Shown here piece after piece: positions 13,988 to 14,492 of a stretch of 14,492 nucleotides of DNA; positions within the stretch are counted from its first letter, which is position 1; every line of letters begins with the position of its first letter. The notes under the pieces are model-generated. The model had not been told where the DNA came from. It did not search any database and was given only the letters and a program-made list of their open reading frames with translations. Origin of the DNA: JBNKDD01 sp050288085 (GTDB lineage Bacteria; Chloroflexota; Anaerolineae; Aggregatilineales; UBA3940). The stretch is taken from positions 1 through 14,492 of the forward strand of contig JBNKDD010000138.1 of assembly GCA_050288085.1 (NCBI GenBank), in the 5' to 3' direction. The position numbers were made by a program, and so were the translations under genes.

Positions 13988-14492
13988 TTATTTGGTTGTT
14001 GAGGCCAGCGTATTGGCGATATCGTCAAAGCGGGTGGTATCGCCCGATCCGACCAGCAAAACTCCGCGCCCGTTGATCACCGTATACAGGTAAGCCCATT
14101 CCATTTGCTCGGCATCTGTTCGGCGCTGTACCCGGTAGGCTCGAAGCCCGCCCGGTAGATCGCGCCACTCCTCAAAGACCGGCACGGCAGGCGCTAAGGC
14201 CAGCGCCGCCTCTTCTTCATCCACCCACGTTTCGATCTCCGCCTCGCCGATCTCTACCACCTCGATCCGGATCATGAGCTGATTTTCCGGAGTCGGTCCC
14301 AACCCCGCCGGGAAGAAAGATGAAACGGTGCGTGTGAGCCGGTCGGGCGGTGGATTGCTGATCCGGTCGGAGACGTACCAGTTGGCCGGAATCTCCAGGG
14401 AATACCCGAAATCCTCATCGATGTAGGTGTCTGCCAGGGGGGCATCCATCGGCGCGGCATCGACCACCACCCTGTCGGCTACAACCTGTGTC
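13988..14492 (-). CDS. Exported-type protein of unknown function, C-terminal part (runs off window)
   Basis: The frame ends with TAA at 13988 and is open to the last base, so the start lies beyond 14492; the GTG codons near 14470 are probably internal. About 168 residues are visible. DTYIDEDFGYSLEIPANWYVSD resembles the opening of PsbP-like or lipoprotein-associated beta domains ('Y-x-x-x-x-G-F/Y-S-L-x-x-P-x-x-W') found in many secreted proteins. A GLRAYRVQRR strand and a WAYLYTVINGRGVLLV segment end with FDDIANTLAST, also typical of that fold. An acidic stretch (ETWVDEEEAALAL) lies in the middle. It is probably extracytoplasmic, perhaps a lipoprotein, but the signal region is missing. It converges with the methyltransferase, 30 nt apart, with no clear terminator between. 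No function is assigned. Confidence 0.7.
   Translation of the reverse strand, partial: TQVVADRVVVDAAPMDAPLADTYIDEDFGYSLEIPANWYVSDRISNPPPDRLTRTVSSFFPAGLGPTPENQLMIRIEVVEIGEAEIETWVDEEEAALALAPAVPVFEEWRDLPGGLRAYRVQRRTDAEQMEWAYLYTVINGRGVLLVGSGDTTRFDDIANTLASTTK

Overview
The window looks like a contig fragment from a Chloroflexota-like bacterium (Anaerolineae-type). That assignment is an inference from gene families I associate with the phylum: GT-C membrane glycosyltransferases with C-terminal beta-sandwich domains, TIR-TPR fusions, membrane-anchored LivJ-like binding proteins, and families of GC-rich palindromic repeats. No rRNA or tRNA is present to prove it. A 10-base N run at 298-307 marks a scaffold join. 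Genes are cut by both window edges.

Region 1 (1-4526, + strand) holds three genes that fit surface-glycan or glycolipid work: the C-terminal part of a polytopic GT-C-like membrane protein, a class I SAM-dependent methyltransferase, and a complete ABC exporter half-transporter (TMD plus NBD, MsbA/PglK-like).

Region 2 (4555-8957, - strand) is a tight five-gene run read from high to low coordinates: TIR-TPR protein, membrane-anchored periplasmic binding protein, Nudix hydrolase, rhomboid protease, and a small protein resembling only the dimerization/phosphoacceptor part of a histidine kinase. Spacings are 24 nt, 13 nt, a 4-nt ATGA overlap and 11 nt. A near-consensus sigma-70 promoter (TTGACA-N17-GATAAT) lies 41 bp upstream of the first start codon. 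The mix (possible NAD-acting TIR, nucleotide hydrolase, ligand-binding exterior domain with one TM helix, intramembrane protease, phosphoacceptor-like helix bundle) reads as a signalling or defence module I do not recognise. It is the most interesting item here.

Region 3 (8980-11707) contains an 821-residue GT-C glycosyltransferase on the - strand. A three-armed palindromic element (8980-9084) abuts its stop codon. A second repeat sits in frame inside the gene (10593-10685), and a related copy lies upstream of its start (11655-11707).

Region 4 (11818-14492) has an AlkC-like DNA alkylation repair protein with a C-terminal Ig-like domain (+) and a second SAM-dependent methyltransferase-like protein (+). 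Convergent to these is a partial exported-type protein of unknown function (-) that runs off the window.
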